NCBI RefSeq assembly: GCF_004310665.1 | Contig: NZ_SIXF01000007.1 | Coordinates: forward strand, 1 to 64,000 | From: Pedobacter kyonggii | GTDB taxonomy: Bacteria; Bacteroidota; Bacteroidia; Sphingobacteriales; Sphingobacteriaceae | DNA: 64,000 nt | Direction: 5' to 3' | Shown here: in pieces, positions 10,790-20,350 of the stretch | Layout of the letters: each line of letters opens with the position of its first letter | Numbering within the stretch: position 1 is the stretch's first letter | Notes under the pieces: model-generated | What the model was told of the DNA's origin: nothing | The model's database searches: none | Seen by the model: only the letters and a program-made list of their open reading frames with translations | Translations under genes and position numbers: made by a program

Positions 10790-11338
10790 ATGGAATCTAC
10801 AATTAACATCAAGCCCTCGTTCGCAAAAAAATGGTTTGTGATTTATACCCGCCCGCGTTGGGAGAAAAAAGTTGACCGTTTGCTGCAAGAGCAAGGTTTC
10901 GAATCTTTTTGCCCTGTGCGTAATGTAGAAAATCAATGGGCCGATAGAAAGAAAATAGTTAGTCTTCCGCTTTTTACCGGATATGTGTTTGTGAAAATAG
11001 ATGAGCGTGAAGGTTACAAAATCAGGTATACACTCGGCGTTTTAAACTTTATTAATTACATGGGCAAGCCTGCAGTAGTTCGGAATAGTGAGATTGAAAA
11101 GTTGAAACACATTATGGATACCTACAATGATGTAGATGTGGTGAGTTTAACCGGTGTTTCCAAAGGAGACCGTGTTCGGATCAGTAATGGTCTCTTCCAT
11201 AATCATGAAGGAGAGGTGATCCAGATTCAAGGTAAGCATGTTTTAATGTCGTTCGATCATTTAGACTGTGCTTTAGTTACCAGAGTGCCAATAAGCAACT
11301 TAATATTAACTGTAAATACGCATCAACATTATGTATAA
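10790..11338 (+). CDS. NusG-paralogue antiterminator (UpxY/LoaP/RfaH type)
   Basis: The protein is 182 residues. The NGN domain starts [30 protein letters not shown] and runs to about residue 105; a KOW domain ([35 protein letters not shown]) sits at about 120-155. Specialised NusG paralogues in polysaccharide loci bind RNA polymerase on their own operon and suppress termination. It is gene three of the locus behind a structured 414-bp leader, and its stop overlaps the next gene by eight bases. It likely promotes read-through of the roughly 24 kb downstream. Which nucleic-acid signal it uses is unknown. Confidence 0.92.
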   Translation: MESTINIKPSFAKKWFVIYTRPRWEKKVDRLLQEQGFESFCPVRNVENQWADRKKIVSLPLFTGYVFVKIDEREGYKIRYTLGVLNFINYMGKPAVVRNSEIEKLKHIMDTYNDVDVVSLTGVSKGDRVRISNGLFHNHEGEVIQIQGKHVLMSFDHLDCALVTRVPISNLILTVNTHQHYV

Positions 11339-12629
11339 CGCTGAAGATAACCTGAAAATGACGGTAATTGGCCTTGGCTACGTTGGCTTACCGTTGGCAG
11401 TAGAGTTTGCAAAAAAATATAAGGTATTTGGCTTTGATATTAACCAGAGCAGGATAGCAGAGTTAAAAGCTGGATACGACAATACATTGGAAGTTAATGA
11501 ATCTGAATTGAATGAGGTTTTAACTTTCGAATGCACAACTTTAAAAGGCCTGTACTGTACCAATGAAATCGAAAAATTACGCAGCTCGTCGGTTTACATT
11601 GTTACAGTACCAACGCCTGTTGATAAAAACAACAGACCAGATTTAACACCTTTAATTAAAGCGAGTGCAGTTGTGGCTAAAGTTTTAAAGAAAGGAGATA
11701 TAGTGGTTTATGAATCAACTGTATATCCTGGTGTAACTGAAGACGAATGTGTACCCATTTTAGAAAAAGGATCTGGTTTGGTTTTCAATAAAGATTTTTT
11801 TGCTGGTTATTCGCCAGAGCGTATTAATCCTGGGGATAAACAACATACCGTTGCCAATATCTTAAAAATCACCTCAGGTTCTACTCCCGAAGCTGCCGAA
11901 AAAATAGATGCACTGTACCGTTCGGTAATTACTGCAGGAACTTATAAAGCTTCGTCTATTAAAGTGGCCGAAGCTGCTAAAGTAATTGAAAATGCCCAGC
12001 GCGATATCAATATTGCTTTTGTAAACGAACTAGCCATGATTTTTAACCAGATCGGTATCGATACTGCTGAGGTTTTAGCAGCAGCCGGAACCAAATGGAA
12101 TTTCCTGAATTTTAAACCAGGTTTGGTTGGCGGACATTGTATTGGTGTAGATCCTTATTATTTGGCTCAAAAAGCACAGGAAGCTGGTTATCACCCTGAA
12201 ATTATTTTAGCCGGACGACGTGTAAACGACGGAATGGGTAAATATGTGGCTGATCAGGTCATCAAAAAAATGATCGCTAAAAACATCCACATTGTTGGTG
12301 CAGAAGTGCTGGTGCTTGGCTTTACCTTTAAAGAAAACTGTCCTGATGTACGCAATACTAAAGTAATTGATATTGTAAGGCGGTTAGAAGAATACAAAGT
12401 TAAAGTAACCATTCACGATCCCTGGGCAAATGCCGACCAGGCTAAGCATAACTATGGTATTATCTGCGAAAATGGTTCATCAAAAACCAGAAAGTACGAT
12501 GGAATTATACTGGCAGTAGCGCACGAGGCTTTTAATAATTTAAATATCACAGCGTTGCGTAAACCGGAATGTGTGGTGTACGATATAAAAGCCGTATTGC
12601 CACAATCAATAGAAACGGTTCGATTGTAA
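11331..12629 (+). CDS. UDP-N-acetylhexosamine 6-dehydrogenase (WbpA/WbpO/TviB type)
   Basis: The 432-residue nucleotide-sugar dehydrogenase oxidises C6 of a UDP-HexNAc to the uronic acid with two NAD+. GLGYVGLP (residues 14-21) is the N-terminal NAD motif, '[13 protein letters not shown]' follows, and catalytic C270 lies in [14 protein letters not shown]. The architecture fits the UDP-GlcNAc/GalNAc dehydrogenase branch rather than Ugd. It starts inside the antiterminator gene; M10 is an alternative start. With the 4-epimerase at 25424 and the AsnB-like gene it may make an acidic or amidated sugar. The exact substrate is an inference. Confidence 0.9.
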   Translation: MYNAEDNLKMTVIGLGYVGLPLAVEFAKKYKVFGFDINQSRIAELKAGYDNTLEVNESELNEVLTFECTTLKGLYCTNEIEKLRSSSVYIVTVPTPVDKNNRPDLTPLIKASAVVAKVLKKGDIVVYESTVYPGVTEDECVPILEKGSGLVFNKDFFAGYSPERINPGDKQHTVANILKITSGSTPEAAEKIDALYRSVITAGTYKASSIKVAEAAKVIENAQRDINIAFVNELAMIFNQIGIDTAEVLAAAGTKWNFLNFKPGLVGGHCIGVDPYYLAQKAQEAGYHPEIILAGRRVNDGMGKYVADQVIKKMIAKNIHIVGAEVLVLGFTFKENCPDVRNTKVIDIVRRLEEYKVKVTIHDPWANADQAKHNYGIICENGSSKTRKYDGIILAVAHEAFNNLNITALRKPECVVYDIKAVLPQSIETVRL

Positions 12630-12633
12630 GATC

Positions 12634-14076
12634 ATGGGTTTAACATATAAAGCGCGATCGGGCATTATATGGTCGATTGGACAGCAGTTTAGTGTTAAAT
12701 TCATAAACCTGTTCGTTACCGTCATATTGGCCCGCTTATTAAGTCCTGCAGAATTCGGCTTAATTGCAATGCTCTCTATTTTTATTGCTGTTGGTAATTC
12801 GCTGATGGATAGCGGCTTAACATCGTCACTCATCCGGACAAGAACTGCAGGGCAAAAGGATTTTTCTACTATATTTTTTTTTAACCTGTTCGGAAGCATC
12901 ATTGTATATGGTGTTTTGTTCTTTTCAGCACCGCTGATTGCTGGTTTTTACAGACAGCCCTTGCTTACCAATATTGTTAGGGTTTACGGGGTAACTTTTT
13001 TAATTAATGCCTTTTTCAGTATTCAGAGTACTTTATTAACTAAGGAAATGAAATTTAAACTGCAAACAGTGCTTCAGATACCTGCAGTAATATTGGGCGG
13101 TTGTTTAGGTATTTACCTGGCAAAAAACGGTTATGGAACCTGGAGTTTGGTTTGGATGAGTTTGCTTAGTGCAAGTATTTCTACCGCATTACATTGGTTT
13201 TACTCAGATTGGCGGCCACGACTGATTTTTAATAAAAAAAGCTTTAAGAAGCACTTTCATTTTGGCTATAAGATGACGCTTTCTGGCTTGCTGGATACCA
13301 TTTATCAAAATTTATACACCGTAATTATAGGTCGCTTTTACGCTGCATCGCAATTGGGGTTTTATGCCAGGGCAGATAGTTTAAGCCAGTTGCCCATTGG
13401 GATTATTTCTACAGCAATTAGTAAAGTAACCTATCCGATGTTTTCGAACATCAGCAATGATGATGTAAAGCTTAAAATGGTTTACCGAAGGTTAATGCAG
13501 CAGGTGTTATTCTGGAACGCACCCATACTGATTTTTTTAGCACTTATTGCTCAACCTTTAATCTCCTTGCTTTTAACCGATAAATGGCTTCCTTCTGTAC
13601 CTTATTTTCAGATTTTATGTATTGCGGGTATTCTATATCCGTTACATGCATACAACCTGAACATTTTAAAAGTTAAGGGCCAGAGCGGGCAGTTTTTAAG
13701 ATTAGAAATTATAAAAAAGGTGCTTAGTGTAATCGGAATTATCTGTGTAATTCCATTTGGTATCATGGGGCTGCTGTATTTTCAGCTCTTCTTTACCGTT
13801 TTTGCCTATTATATCAATTCAACATATAGTGGCAAATTAATCAATTATCCACTTAAAGAACAGCTTAAAGATATTACACCTATTTTAATGTTATCTAGCC
13901 TATTAGGTGTAGCATGTTATTGCCTTGATACTTGGTGCTTAGTACATTACAATATCAATAATATTTTTCGAATTATTGGCATAAGCATAATCTATGGCAG
14001 TTTTTACCTCGGCATAAGTAGCAGCATCAAACTGGCTGCACTCGTTGATTTTAAACAATTAATCCTCAAACAATGA
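12634..14076 (+). CDS. wzx: Wzx-like oligosaccharide flippase (MOP superfamily)
   Basis: This 480-residue integral membrane protein has about 12-14 hydrophobic helices and the typical N terminus 'KARSGIIWSIGQQFSVKFINLFVTVILARLLSPAEFGLIAMLSIF', which places it in the WzxC/RfbX-like lipopolysaccharide-biosynthesis group. It moves undecaprenyl-linked repeat units across the inner membrane. Its stop overlaps the next ATG (ATGA). A polymerase candidate lies four genes on, completing a Wzx/Wzy pathway. Confidence 0.9.
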   Translation: MGLTYKARSGIIWSIGQQFSVKFINLFVTVILARLLSPAEFGLIAMLSIFIAVGNSLMDSGLTSSLIRTRTAGQKDFSTIFFFNLFGSIIVYGVLFFSAPLIAGFYRQPLLTNIVRVYGVTFLINAFFSIQSTLLTKEMKFKLQTVLQIPAVILGGCLGIYLAKNGYGTWSLVWMSLLSASISTALHWFYSDWRPRLIFNKKSFKKHFHFGYKMTLSGLLDTIYQNLYTVIIGRFYAASQLGFYARADSLSQLPIGIISTAISKVTYPMFSNISNDDVKLKMVYRRLMQQVLFWNAPILIFLALIAQPLISLLLTDKWLPSVPYFQILCIAGILYPLHAYNLNILKVKGQSGQFLRLEIIKKVLSVIGIICVIPFGIMGLLYFQLFFTVFAYYINSTYSGKLINYPLKEQLKDITPILMLSSLLGVACYCLDTWCLVHYNINNIFRIIGISIIYGSFYLGISSSIKLAALVDFKQLILKQ

Positions 14077-15230
14077 TACCTGTAACTAAACCCTTTTTGC
14101 CAAAACAGGCAGAATTTAAAAGCTATGTAAGTAGCATTTGGGCCAGACAGTGGCTCACCAATAATGGTCCCTTAGTAAATGAGTTAGAGTTAAAGTTACA
14201 GCAATACTTAGCTCTACCACATTTGTTATATGTAACCAATGGTACTATTGCATTACAGCTGGCTATACAGGCCCTAGAAGTGAAAGGTGAAATTATTACC
14301 ACACCGTTTTCTTTCGTGGCTACCACCAGCAGTATTGTTTGGCAAGGTTGCAAACCTGTTTTTGTTGATATAGATGAAGATACCCTTAACATAGATCCCA
14401 ATAAAATTGAAGCAGCCATTACACCTAATACCTCGGCAATTTTAGCTACTCATGTTTTTGGAAATCCTTGTGATATTGAAGCGATAGACCGTATTGCAAA
14501 AAAACATGGATTAAAGGTAATTTATGATGCCGCCCATTGTTTTGGTACGAAATATAAAGGTAAATCGATATTCGCTTATGGCGATGTAAGTACAACCAGC
14601 TTCCATGCCACTAAACTATTTCATACCATTGAAGGTGGGGCTGTTTTCACTCAAAATCCTGAAACTTTAAAGAGAATGGCGCTGATGCGTAATTTCGGTT
14701 ATAGCGGGGTAGATACCTTTTCAGAGATCGGAACCAATGCTAAAAATTCCGAATTTCATGCTGCAATGGGGCTTTGTAACCTAAAACATATCGATCAGAT
14801 TTTAAGTAAACGCAAAGAGCTATCACAGCATTACGAAATGCGCCTGAATAAAATTGAGGCCCAGTTTCAGGTTATCCAGGCCAATACGGAATTTAATTAT
14901 GCATATTATCCCGTAATATTCAGATCTGAAGAAATTATGCTCGATTGCATGAAACAGTTAGAACTGGTTCAGGTGTATTGCAGACGATACTTTTATCCAT
15001 CATTATCGGCTTTGCCCTATATCGATAAGGTACATATGCCGATCTGCGATTCTATTTCTAAACGCATTATGTGTTTGCCACTTTACCACACCTTAACCAG
15101 TGCCGATCAGGATTTAGTGGTCAGGATTATTTTGAGAACTCATAACTACCGCAAAAAACAAGTGCTTAAACTCGCCGATTATGGTACCATGGTTAATGGC
15201 AGTATAGGCATGGCAGTTAATGGCAATTAA
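14073..15230 (+). CDS. DegT/DnrJ/EryC1-family sugar aminotransferase
   Basis: This 385-residue PLP enzyme transfers an amino group, usually from Glu, to a nucleotide-activated keto-sugar. D152 (VIYDAAHCFG) would contact the PLP ring nitrogen, and K181 in SFHATKLFHTIEGG would form the Schiff base. N-terminal 'RQWLTNNGPLVNELE' and 'VTNGTIALQLAI' are family hallmarks. It is translationally coupled to wzx (ATGA overlap). A second family member sits at 18471 and a divergent one at 30231, so the glycan probably has more than one amino sugar or needs amino donors at different positions. Confidence 0.92.
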   Translation: MIPVTKPFLPKQAEFKSYVSSIWARQWLTNNGPLVNELELKLQQYLALPHLLYVTNGTIALQLAIQALEVKGEIITTPFSFVATTSSIVWQGCKPVFVDIDEDTLNIDPNKIEAAITPNTSAILATHVFGNPCDIEAIDRIAKKHGLKVIYDAAHCFGTKYKGKSIFAYGDVSTTSFHATKLFHTIEGGAVFTQNPETLKRMALMRNFGYSGVDTFSEIGTNAKNSEFHAAMGLCNLKHIDQILSKRKELSQHYEMRLNKIEAQFQVIQANTEFNYAYYPVIFRSEEIMLDCMKQLELVQVYCRRYFYPSLSALPYIDKVHMPICDSISKRIMCLPLYHTLTSADQDLVVRIILRTHNYRKKQVLKLADYGTMVNGSIGMAVNGN

Positions 15231-15244
15231 TAGCAGCTTCTATT

Positions 15245-16114
15245 ATGAAACAAGACGATACAGGTATAATGGTTAGCATTTTTTGCATCACTTATAACCA
15301 CAGTAAATTTATTGCGAAAGCGCTGGATGGATTTCTGATGCAGAAATGCAATTTTAATACAGAAATTATCATTGGCGATGATTGTTCTACTGATGGAACC
15401 ACAGAGATTATTGATGAATATGTTGCCAAACATCCTGATAAAATTAAACGTTTAAAAGCGCCAAAGAATATCGGTGCTACCCAAAACGTAATTCGGGTTG
15501 CGCTAGAAACTAAAGGTAAATACGTAGCCACATGCGATGGTGATGACTATTGGTTAGACCCATATAAACTGCAGAAACAGGTGAATTTTTTGGAAAATAA
15601 TCCTGATTATGTAATGTGCTGCCACTATACCCGTGAAATTAATTTTGATGATACTGAATTGATTTACATGAATTTTAGCCCTGTTCCTTTAGAGTATAGC
15701 TTTAACGACTTGATTGTAAATAAACAGGCCGAAACATGTACTGCAACTATTGTTTATCGAAATATTGATGCCATTAGAAATCTTTATAAAAACGACTGGC
15801 TTTTAAAATGTAATGCCTGCGATAAGTTATTGAAACTTTATTGCACCTGGGTAACAGGTAAAAAAGTATACGTTTTGCCAGAAGTAATGAGCTGTTACAG
15901 GCGTCATGCTGGTGGTGTATGGAGTCCGGTATCTTATGTTCCTTTAAAGAAAATGCAACTAAGCGATTTCTATATCATTATTAAGATTTTTACTTATACC
16001 GGTTTGCAGAAAGCTAAGCTTTTGTACTTCTACTTTAAGAAATATTTCTTCTTCGAAGTGAAATATAAAACATTCAGAAATGCTTTCCAGACCATTAAAA
16101 CGATTATAAACTAA
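15245..16114 (+). CDS. Family 2 glycosyltransferase
   Basis: This 289-residue protein has a GT-A fold. The opening 'MVSIFCITYNHSKFIAKALDGFLMQ', the nucleotide-binding 'IIIGDDCSTDGTTEIIDEY' and the metal-binding D98-G-D-D101 (ATCDGDDYWLDP) are all clear. It is a cytoplasmic inverting transferase that adds one sugar to the lipid-linked repeat unit. There is no C-terminal membrane helix pair. Donor and acceptor cannot be read from the sequence. It lies 14 bp after the aminotransferase and six bp before a GT4 gene. Confidence 0.9.
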   Translation: MKQDDTGIMVSIFCITYNHSKFIAKALDGFLMQKCNFNTEIIIGDDCSTDGTTEIIDEYVAKHPDKIKRLKAPKNIGATQNVIRVALETKGKYVATCDGDDYWLDPYKLQKQVNFLENNPDYVMCCHYTREINFDDTELIYMNFSPVPLEYSFNDLIVNKQAETCTATIVYRNIDAIRNLYKNDWLLKCNACDKLLKLYCTWVTGKKVYVLPEVMSCYRRHAGGVWSPVSYVPLKKMQLSDFYIIIKIFTYTGLQKAKLLYFYFKKYFFFEVKYKTFRNAFQTIKTIIN

Positions 16115-16120
16115 TTCGAA

Positions 16121-17215
16121 ATGGCTACTAAATTATGCTTCGTAATCAACAGTTTAGAAGGCGGTGGTGCTGAGCGTGTAATTAGCAATCTGGCTAACCA
16201 TTTTAGCGGTAAAGATTGCAGTGTTACAATGATTTGTCTTAACACAGCAGAAGTTAGGTATGAAATAAATAAAAAAGTTAAAATCATAAATCTGGTTGAG
16301 CGGAAAGATCATCAAAATTTTTTCAATAGACTCAGTTATGCTTATTTAACTTTTTACCGGTTACTCTCTGTATTAAAAAAAGAAAAGCCAGTTTGTACCA
16401 TTTGTTTTATGACATCTGCAAACATTTGGGCTGGTTTATGTTGTGTGATTTTAGGTTTGCCCTACCTGGTTTCTGAAAGAACAGCACCGGTTTATACCTT
16501 ACATCAATACAATAAATTGTTGCAGTGGATTGTATTTCATATTTATAGAAAATCAAAAGCCATTGTACTGCCTGCATTTGAGATGTTTAAAGGGTTTAAA
16601 AGAATTAAACAGTTCGAAACCCTGCACAATTTTAAAACCATCCACAATCCTATCCATCAGTTTTCACATTTAAATACAGACGCTGTTCACAACAAACGAT
16701 TTATACTCTCTGTTGGAAGATTATGTTACGAAAAAGGTTTCGACAACCTTATCGATGCCTATAGTAAACTGGAATTACCTGATGTTGATCTTTTAATCTC
16801 AGGAGAAGGGCCGGATAGAGCAAGTCTCGAAAAACGGATAGCCAATTTAAATCTAAAAGATAAAGTAAAGCTAATTGGTTTTAAATCTAACCTGCAGGAT
16901 TATTATGCACAGGCTGAGGTTTTTGTGCTTTCTTCCAGGAGCGAAGGTTATCCTAATGCACTAGTTGAAGCAATGGGAATGGGCTGTGCCTGTGTGGCAA
17001 TGGACTGTGAGTTTGGTCCTTCAGAAATTATCAAACATGGAATTAACGGACTTCTGGTTGCTAAAGAAGATGTAGTAGGACTTTCATTATCTATTGATAA
17101 AATACTTAATAACAGTAATTTAAAAAATAAATTTTCAGCAAAAGCAAAATCGATCAACGAAACAAATTCTATTGAGCGCATTTCTGCCAATTGGGAGCAA
17201 CTCATCATGTCATGA
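16121..17215 (+). CDS. Family 4 glycosyltransferase
   Basis: This 364-residue GT-B protein has N-terminal 'CFVINSLEGGGAERVISNLANHF', the C-domain start 'RFILSVGRLCYEKGFDNLIDAY' and the donor-site E-x7-E-like segment 'SSRSEGYPNALVEAMGMGCACVA'. This fits the GalNAc/HexNAc transferase-like part of GT4. It retains anomeric configuration and acts on the cytoplasmic face. Its stop overlaps the start of the polymerase gene (ATGA). Sugar specificity is unknown. Confidence 0.9.
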   Translation: MATKLCFVINSLEGGGAERVISNLANHFSGKDCSVTMICLNTAEVRYEINKKVKIINLVERKDHQNFFNRLSYAYLTFYRLLSVLKKEKPVCTICFMTSANIWAGLCCVILGLPYLVSERTAPVYTLHQYNKLLQWIVFHIYRKSKAIVLPAFEMFKGFKRIKQFETLHNFKTIHNPIHQFSHLNTDAVHNKRFILSVGRLCYEKGFDNLIDAYSKLELPDVDLLISGEGPDRASLEKRIANLNLKDKVKLIGFKSNLQDYYAQAEVFVLSSRSEGYPNALVEAMGMGCACVAMDCEFGPSEIIKHGINGLLVAKEDVVGLSLSIDKILNNSNLKNKFSAKAKSINETNSIERISANWEQLIMS

Positions 17216-18429
17216 TTAAAAAAATAATGTTTCTCTTTTTGTTGTTTGCCTATGTTTATGCAACAACATTCAACATCTTCATGACTGGAGTTTTCAGGAT
17301 TCCGGCACCAATAGTTTTCCTGGCGCCGTTAATCTATTTCTACCGCACAGAAGAAACAGGCTTTCTGTATGGCAGAGAATTATTTGTTTTCTTTATCGCT
17401 GCACTATTTTTTTACCTCATAGGTCAGGCAGATGTTACCAGTTTTTTTGCCCTATTAATTGTTGCGGCCTGTTTTGCTTTATTGTTCAACTACGTTATCG
17501 GTACGAATTTAAAACGGATGAACATCGCAGTCGGATTTTTCTTTGGTTTATTGTTGCTTTCTGGAATCATCATGTTTATTGATCACCAGTACAATATGGC
17601 GGCCATTCGTTCGCTTTTGGTGCAGGAAGACGTATTGCAGGCACCAGCAGGTATATCGACCACTATTTTTACTTTCGGCTACCAAATGGCTGCTTTAACA
17701 CCATTTCTAGTTATTAACGCCGTACTATTCAAAAGAAGCTGGCTAATTAACCTTCTCTTATTTGGATTATCGCTCTCTCTTATTTTCTTCGGTATGCAAA
17801 GATCAGTTTTGGTAGCTTTTGCAGTTGTAACCGGATTATTTTTCTTAAGCTATTATAAAGCCAAATCAATTTTAATATTCGGTGCGTTTTGCGCCATATT
17901 TTTTATCGCACAAAGTTCAATTGAACAATTTTCTGAAGGTAAAAAGCAACAGAATATTTTAAATAAAAGCACTGAAAATGCGAAAGGTAAAGAAGAACGC
18001 GGCGATTTAATGGGAGAAAACATCCAGATTATAACCGAGTATCCTTTTGGATTATTGTTTTACGGAAAAACTTGGAATGATGTAGTACAGCATAATTTTG
18101 TTTATAAAAAGGGACCTATCGTAATTACCTCTCATAATGCCTATTTAATGTTTATTACTTATTTGGGTCCTCTGCTGGGCTTTATTTTACTTGTTTTGTT
18201 ATATCGAAAAATAGGGAAGATTATCTTTTATGCCTTTTTACATATCAAAGATAAGAAAAATGCGCTCCTCGTCTGTTTAAGCTGTTCTTTTCTGGCTATA
18301 TCCATCAACTCATTTTTTCATAACGAATGGCTTCTGGCTACAAGTGGTCCTACCTTGTTCCTCTACTTTGCCATTTTACAACTTTCCAAAATCAAAACGG
18401 AAGATCCCATTCTGGTTGAATACAACTAG
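17212..18429 (+). CDS. wzy: Wzy-like O-antigen/exopolysaccharide polymerase
   Basis: The protein is 405 residues from the ATG at 17212, which overlaps the preceding stop; a TTG at 17191 is less likely. It has about ten or eleven hydrophobic helices with one large hydrophilic loop (about residues 240-310: EQFSEGKKQQN...GDLMGENIQIITEYPFGLLFYG) ending in 'SHNAYLMFITYLGPLLGF'. This resembles the Wzy_C/O-antigen-ligase loop. It would polymerise flipped repeat units on the periplasmic side. The call rests on topology, loop motif and context, since Wzy sequences are poorly conserved. Confidence 0.82.
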   Translation: MIKKIMFLFLLFAYVYATTFNIFMTGVFRIPAPIVFLAPLIYFYRTEETGFLYGRELFVFFIAALFFYLIGQADVTSFFALLIVAACFALLFNYVIGTNLKRMNIAVGFFFGLLLLSGIIMFIDHQYNMAAIRSLLVQEDVLQAPAGISTTIFTFGYQMAALTPFLVINAVLFKRSWLINLLLFGLSLSLIFFGMQRSVLVAFAVVTGLFFLSYYKAKSILIFGAFCAIFFIAQSSIEQFSEGKKQQNILNKSTENAKGKEERGDLMGENIQIITEYPFGLLFYGKTWNDVVQHNFVYKKGPIVITSHNAYLMFITYLGPLLGFILLVLLYRKIGKIIFYAFLHIKDKKNALLVCLSCSFLAISINSFFHNEWLLATSGPTLFLYFAILQLSKIKTEDPILVEYN

Positions 18430-18470
18430 CAGCTGCAGGTTATTAAATTCTCACAATTAAATTGACGAAT

Positions 18471-19745
18471 ATGAACATTCCATTTTCACCACCGTTTATC
18501 GATCAATCTGTGGTTGATCAGGTATTAGATACCCTTAATAATAAGTGGATCACCACTGGGCCTAAAGTGAAAGCCCTTGAGCAAGAAATTAAAAGTATCA
18601 CAGGAACAAAAGAAGTGGTCTGTGTAAACTCGTGGACATCTGGCGCTATTTTAATGTTAAAGTGGTTTGGCGTTAAAGCAGGAGATGAAGTTATTATCCC
18701 AGCTTATACTTACAGTGCTACAGCTTTAGCGGTTCTTCATTGTGGCGCCATGCCCGTTATGGTTGATATACTGGATGATTTTAACATCGATCCGGATAAG
18801 GTAAAGGCTGCAATTACGACTAAAACAAAAGCCATAATTGCAGTAGATATTGCAGGTTGGCCATGTGATTATACAGCTTTAAAAGAGCTTATTACCGATC
18901 CAAAAGTGCAGAGAAAGTTTAGGTACGAATCCGAAAAACAATCACTACTAAAAAGAATCTTGTTAATTTCTGATGCAGCCCATTCGATTGGAAGTTTATT
19001 TAATGATAAACCAGCTGCTCAAGAATGTGATGTGACTATATTTTCTTTTCATGCAGTTAAAAATATTACCACTGCAGAAGGTGGTGCAATATGCTTAAAT
19101 CTTCCATATCCGTTTGATTCAGAAGCAGAATACAGTTACTTGAAAATGTATACGCTTAATGGACAAAATAAAGATGCACTTTCCAAATCGAGAGGCGGAG
19201 GCTGGCGTTACGATATTTTATTCCAGGGATTAAAAATCAATATGCCAGATATATGTGCTGCTATTGGTCTTGCGCAGATCAGAAAGTATAATCACGAACT
19301 TTTGCCGCAAAGGAAAAAAATTGCCCTTCAATATTGCGACGGCTTTCAGCACGAGGATTGGTTTATTGCCCCACCTTTGGTGAGTATACAGAGAGAATCG
19401 TGCTATCATCTCTTTCCCATGCGGGTTAAGGGCTTAACTGAAGAGCAAAGAGATCAGGTTATTGATGACCTGGCATCGTTGGGTATTGCAAGCAATGTTC
19501 ACTTCATTCCAATGCCAATGCTTACCCTATTCAAAAACCTGGGCTATAAAATTGAAGATTACCCAATGGCCTATCAGAACTATGCAAACGAAATTTCACT
19601 TCCAATCTACCCACAATTAACGGAAACAGAGGTAGAGTTCATTATCAATTCGGTGATCAGCTGTGTTAATATACAATTGAATAACCGCATTAAAACTATA
19701 GAAGAAACTTTTATTGTACATAAACAAATGGCAGTAGCATCATGA
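18471..19745 (+). CDS. DegT/DnrJ/EryC1-family aminotransferase (PglE-like candidate)
   Basis: The protein is 424 residues from the ATG at 18471; a TTG three codons earlier is possible. PLP-contacting D168 (LLISDAAHSIGS) and Schiff-base K197 (FSFHAVKNITTAEGG) are present. It carries an insertion of about 20 residues (KVQRKFRYESEKQSLLKRI) before the Asp, seen in one subgroup of the family. It is coupled by ATGA overlap to the PglC-like transferase, which suggests it makes the first sugar of the repeat unit, for example a UDP-4-amino-trideoxy sugar from the product of the dehydratase at 33894. Confidence 0.9.
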   Translation: MNIPFSPPFIDQSVVDQVLDTLNNKWITTGPKVKALEQEIKSITGTKEVVCVNSWTSGAILMLKWFGVKAGDEVIIPAYTYSATALAVLHCGAMPVMVDILDDFNIDPDKVKAAITTKTKAIIAVDIAGWPCDYTALKELITDPKVQRKFRYESEKQSLLKRILLISDAAHSIGSLFNDKPAAQECDVTIFSFHAVKNITTAEGGAICLNLPYPFDSEAEYSYLKMYTLNGQNKDALSKSRGGGWRYDILFQGLKINMPDICAAIGLAQIRKYNHELLPQRKKIALQYCDGFQHEDWFIAPPLVSIQRESCYHLFPMRVKGLTEEQRDQVIDDLASLGIASNVHFIPMPMLTLFKNLGYKIEDYPMAYQNYANEISLPIYPQLTETEVEFIINSVISCVNIQLNNRIKTIEETFIVHKQMAVAS

Positions 19746-20344
19746 AAAAGAATAAAAAAAGAGTGTTCGATGTGGTGCTCGCAAGCTTATGCCTAATCCT
19801 TTTTAGCCCACTTTTAATCCTAATTGCGATTTTGGTTAAACTCGATTCTAAGGGGCCTATCATCTTTAAACAGATCAGGGTTGGACGGAATATGAAGGAT
19901 TTTCATTTGGCAAAGTTTCGAACCATGTATGTAACACAGAGTAACAACAGTTTACTCACCATCGGGAACAGAGATAACCGCATTACCAGGATAGGGTATT
20001 GGTTAAGGAAATACAAGTTAGATGAACTGCCCCAACTATTGAATGTTTTAAAAGGGCAGATGAGCTTTGTTGGACCAAGACCAGAAGTCAGAAAATACGT
20101 AAATCTCTATAGCGAAGAACAACGTTATGTTTTATCAGTTAAGCCTGGTATTACTGATTGGGCTTCAGTTGAATTTTGTAACGAAAATGAGCTCCTCAAA
20201 CATGCCGAAAATCCTGAAACGTATTACATCGAACGCATTATTCCTGCGAAAATAAAACAAAATATGAGGTATATCAAACAGAACGATATCCTTACCGATT
20301 TCAAAATCATTTGGTTAACGATTAACAGAATTGTCATCAACTAA
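19742..20344 (+). CDS. Initiating phosphoglycosyltransferase (PglC/WcaJ-core type)
   Basis: This 200-residue protein contains only the minimal bacterial sugar-transferase domain. A re-entrant hydrophobic helix lies at about residues 8-32, then 'LDSKGPIIFKQIRVGRNMKDFHLAKFRTM'. The catalytic Asp-Glu pair is D94-E95 (KLDELPQLLNVLKG), followed by 'SFVGPRPE'. It transfers a sugar phosphate from a UDP-sugar to undecaprenyl phosphate to begin each repeat unit. The short form, without a five-helix N-terminal domain, resembles PglC, which uses UDP-diNAc-bacillosamine. Substrate is inferred. Confidence 0.92.
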   Translation: MKKNKKRVFDVVLASLCLILFSPLLILIAILVKLDSKGPIIFKQIRVGRNMKDFHLAKFRTMYVTQSNNSLLTIGNRDNRITRIGYWLRKYKLDELPQLLNVLKGQMSFVGPRPEVRKYVNLYSEEQRYVLSVKPGITDWASVEFCNENELLKHAENPETYYIERIIPAKIKQNMRYIKQNDILTDFKIIWLTINRIVIN

Positions 20345-20350
20345 AACAAT